Shown in pieces: positions 6,531-7,628 of a stretch of DNA of 7,628 nucleotides. Made by a program: the position numbers and the translations under genes. The notes beneath the pieces are model-generated. The model saw only the letters and a program-made list of their open reading frames with translations, was not told the DNA's origin and ran no database searches. This DNA comes from Candidatus Gottesmanbacteria bacterium (GTDB lineage: Bacteria; Patescibacteriota; Microgenomatia; 2-02-FULL-39-11). Positions within the stretch are counted from its first letter, which is position 1. Each line of letters begins with the position of its first letter. Location: contig JACQJU010000005.1 in assembly GCA_016204905.1 (NCBI GenBank), positions 1 to 7,628 of the forward strand. The letters are read 5' to 3'.

Positions 6531-6591
6531 CAAAGACTCGCGGGCGCTGCCTCTTTGTACTCTCGGTATTATCCTCCTCAATTTCTTCTAA
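6531..6591 (+). pseudogene. Remnant of an EamA transporter 3' end
   Basis: The 41 bp at 6551-6591 match the last 41 bp of the intact EamA gene (5680-5720) at 37 positions, counted by eye; all four differences are synonymous third-codon changes, and both end in LCTLGIILLNFF and TAA. Weaker similarity extends left to about 6531, with two single-base indels (near 6537 and 6551) that break the frame. The rest of the gene is absent; upstream sequence is the toxin-antitoxin promoter. The silent-change pattern says the two copies diverged as working genes before this one was truncated, so it is more likely a piece of a related homologue than a recent copy. Confidence 0.85.
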
Positions 6592-6611
6592 CAATATTAT
6601 TCTGGAATCTA

Positions 6612-6620
6612 TGCTATTGT
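6612..6620 (+). promoter_or_regulatory. Putative extended -10 for the small membrane-protein pair
   Basis: TG, one base, then TATTGT ends 7 nt before the ATG at 6628, implying transcription from at or next to the start codon. The -35 position (about 6592-6597, CAATAT) is poor, so the call rests on the extended -10 and its spacing, which matches the two other promoters proposed here. Confidence 0.35.
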
Positions 6621-6627
6621 TAAATGA

Positions 6628-6825
6628 ATGAGAATTACCTTTTCTAAATCTCAACTTGATAAACTTTCTGATTTATCTTTAGGATTAGGTCAATTATTCT
6701 TTGGCTCATTAGTAGTACCATATATAATTCCCTCGCTTGACAAACCACCATTGATTGTCCTACTATTTGGTTTAGTCTTAACTATAGTACTTTGGATTTT
6801 AGCAATCTGGATGGTCAGAAAATAA
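6628..6825 (+). CDS. Small two-helix membrane protein, 65 residues
   Basis: An amphipathic N-terminus, ITFSKSQLDKLSDLSLGLGQ (3-22), leads into a first hydrophobic segment (about 21-36), a Pro-rich turn SLDKPP (36-41) and a second helix (about 42-62) with a basic end. I know small proteins of this general shape in many bacteria but cannot name a function. It is followed after 2 nt by a second tiny membrane-protein gene, an operon-like arrangement that supports both being real. The pair sits between the EamA remnant and the end of nnrD, exactly where the ancestral junction seems to have been opened, so it may have arrived with one version of the locus. Confidence 0.65.
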   Translation: MRITFSKSQLDKLSDLSLGLGQLFFGSLVVPYIIPSLDKPPLIVLLFGLVLTIVLWILAIWMVRK

Positions 6826-6827
6826 CA

Positions 6828-6932
6828 ATGGAATTCAATCAGACAACAATTGGTTATCTTCTTTTTTACCTAACTGGTGGCGTTATTACAATTGCTCTTA
6901 TCCTTCTTTATATTGCCTCAAAGAAAAAATAA
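6828..6932 (+). CDS. Tiny single-helix membrane protein, 34 residues
   Basis: The sequence begins MEFNQTTIGYLLFYLTGG, continues as one hydrophobic helix (about residues 8-29) and ends ASKKK, a positive-inside tail suggesting an N-out single-pass protein. Its ATG follows the 65-residue gene's TAA by 2 nt (TAACAATG). The last 15 bp overlap the 3' end of the convergent nnrD gene. The coding case rests on the tight spacing and the clean one-helix pattern; function is unknown, perhaps a partner of the upstream protein. Confidence 0.5.
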   Translation: MEFNQTTIGYLLFYLTGGVITIALILLYIASKKK

Positions 6933-7628
6933 CCTCTTCATCGTTTGGGGGATTTGATCAGTTAGATCTGAGGCATTGTACCAATAACCATTTTTAGTAT
7001 AGAGATCTTCTCCTGCTCTTTTATGTACAAAAGCAGCTCCAGCTGCCGCCAAAAATGCCTCGTTTTTAGTATAGAGTGCTGCAACCATCCCTGCCAACAC
7101 ATCTCCAGTTCCACCTTTTGTCATCCCGGCATTTCCTCCCTCAACTATTCCACACTCTGTCGGCAAACAGACATTCCCTTCACATTTCCCAGTACAGACA
7201 ATATCTCTTTCTCCTTTCAACAAAACGGTGCAATTGAAAGTTCTAGCAAACAATTTTACCTTTTCCTCCATAGATATATCTTGTTTGAAAATTTCTAAGT
7301 TTGAAATTTGAGATTTATTTGTAATTTGTAATTTGTAATTTGTAATTTTCGAAAGTAGTCTCTCAAATTCTCCTTGATGCGGAGTCAATATAGCATCATG
7401 TGGTATCCAGGAAAGTTCCATCATCTGAAGAGCACCGGCATCTATCACCCATTTCTTCTTGGGATATTTTTCTAGTAGATATTTCGTCAAATAATAAGTC
7501 TGCACTCCCTCATTTTCTATTTTAATTATTTCTTTTAAATTTCGGATTTCGCCTGCCTGCCGGCTAGGCAGGGATTTCGGATTTCGGATTTCCGCATTTT
7601 CAGTGCGGACCATCCCCGGTCCAACAAG
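6918..7628 (-). CDS. nnrD: ADP/ATP-dependent NAD(P)HX dehydratase, N-terminus outside the window
   Basis: This YjeF C-terminal (ribokinase-like) enzyme repairs hydrated NAD(P)H using ADP or ATP. Visible signatures are ILTPHQGEFERL, CTVLLKGERDIVCTG, and EGGNAGMTKGGTGDVLAGM with the catalytic Asp in GTGDVL, then the C-terminal GYWYNASDLTDQIP. The frame is open to the window edge, reading LVGPGMVRTEN; GPG is a conserved family motif, so the ATG at 7613 is internal and the gene, perhaps with an epimerase domain, continues to the right. Two inserts interrupt the normal spacing: a 14-residue palindrome-derived insert with SLPSRQAG (residues 12-25 from that ATG) and a 7-bp-repeat-derived stretch ITNYKLQITNKSQISNLEIF (90-109). 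Both keep the frame, and the catalytic core is intact. The 3' end overlaps the tiny membrane gene. Confidence 0.93.
   Translation of the reverse strand, partial: LVGPGMVRTENAEIRNPKSLPSRQAGEIRNLKEIIKIENEGVQTYYLTKYLLEKYPKKKWVIDAGALQMMELSWIPHDAILTPHQGEFERLLSKITNYKLQITNKSQISNLEIFKQDISMEEKVKLFARTFNCTVLLKGERDIVCTGKCEGNVCLPTECGIVEGGNAGMTKGGTGDVLAGMVAALYTKNEAFLAAAGAAFVHKRAGEDLYTKNGYWYNASDLTDQIPQTMKRLFFL
7290..7349. repeat. TTTGTAA heptad array inside nnrD
   Basis: Four perfect tandem copies of TTTGTAA (7318-7345) are preceded by degenerate 7-mers of the type AANTTTG (7290-7317). The region encodes about 20 residues, ITNYKLQITNKSQISNLEIF, between TPHQGEFERLL and the helix that resumes the family alignment. 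There is no palindrome in this array. Confidence 0.85.
7538..7593. repeat. Palindrome flanked by GATTTCG heptads, inserted in nnrD
   Basis: The 21-bp palindrome at 7552-7572 (arms CCTGCCT and AGGCAGG, centre GCCGGCT) differs from the ligase copy at one central base. It is preceded by AATTTCG and GATTTCG (7538-7551) and followed by GATTTCG, GATTTCG and GATTTCC (7573-7593). ATTTCGGATTTC recurs at 7539-7550 and 7581-7592, exactly 42 bp apart. Deleting one interval gives AEIRNLKE in frame. Confidence 0.9.

Noticed and set aside
5803..6591. Insertion sequence or integron carrying the toxin-antitoxin genes
   Set aside because: No transposase, integrase, terminal inverted repeats or attC-like site is visible; the flanks are gene remnants instead.
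7023..7298. Plus-strand Cys/Ser-rich open frame of 91 codons
   Set aside because: It is antisense to the catalytic region of nnrD; the composition mirrors the opposite coding strand.
7290..7349. CRISPR-like array
   Set aside because: Units are 7 bp with no spacers, and the region is coding.
1..7628. DPANN archaeal origin
   Set aside because: Considered because of the ligase, the DUF5654-like gene and leaderless starts. The TTGACA/17/TAGTAT promoter, the VapBC cassette layout and the SLPRRQAG palindromes fit candidate-phylum bacteria better, though this is not proof.

Overview
The window most likely comes from a small-genome bacterium of the Patescibacteria/CPR group, Microgenomates-like by general feel. 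The basis is AT-rich, tightly packed genes with 1-35 nt overlaps, few Shine-Dalgarno sequences, a good -35/-10 promoter (TTGACA, 17 bp, TAGTAT), and in-frame SLPRRQAG-type palindromic inserts, which I associate with groundwater CPR genomes. TGA is used as a normal stop, so this is not a code-25 lineage. An archaeal (DPANN) origin is less likely but not formally excluded, because the DNA ligase is of archaeal type and the DUF5654-like protein also occurs in archaea.

Left part (1-4522): a plus-strand family 2 glycosyltransferase (35-748) converges with a four-gene minus-strand operon, overlapping its last gene by 8 bp. Read from its promoter side, the operon encodes a Fic-domain AMP-transferase with a C-terminal winged helix (4522-3479), a 62-residue two-helix membrane protein (3476-3288), a three-domain ATP-dependent DNA ligase (3291-1447) and a second family 2 glycosyltransferase (1445-741). 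Junctions are 2 nt apart, ATGA overlap and 1 nt apart, so translation is probably coupled.

Middle (4523-5720): a divergent intergenic region made of 7-bp repeats drives a plus-strand pair, a DUF5654-like membrane protein and an EamA/DMT-type transporter, joined by a TGATG overlap.

Right part (5717-7628): this is a patchwork. Directly after the transporter lies a decayed, convergent 3' end of an nnrD gene (5803-5717). Then comes a self-contained VapBC-like toxin-antitoxin cassette (6481-5803) with its own promoter and an 8-bp-periodic operator. Next is a decayed 3' end of an EamA gene (about 6531-6591), then two tiny membrane-protein genes (6628-6932), and finally the intact but window-truncated nnrD (NAD(P)HX dehydratase, 7628-6918). 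The order EamA, nnrD', TA, EamA', small ORFs, nnrD suggests two related versions of one EamA/nnrD junction were joined around the toxin-antitoxin cassette.

Two housekeeping genes, the ligase and nnrD, carry the same kind of insertion. A near-identical 21-bp palindrome sits inside locus-specific 7-bp tandem repeats. In both genes the net insertion is exactly 42 nt (14 codons) between 10-12 bp direct repeats, and removing it restores an uninterrupted reading frame. Heptad repeats without a palindrome occur at two further places.
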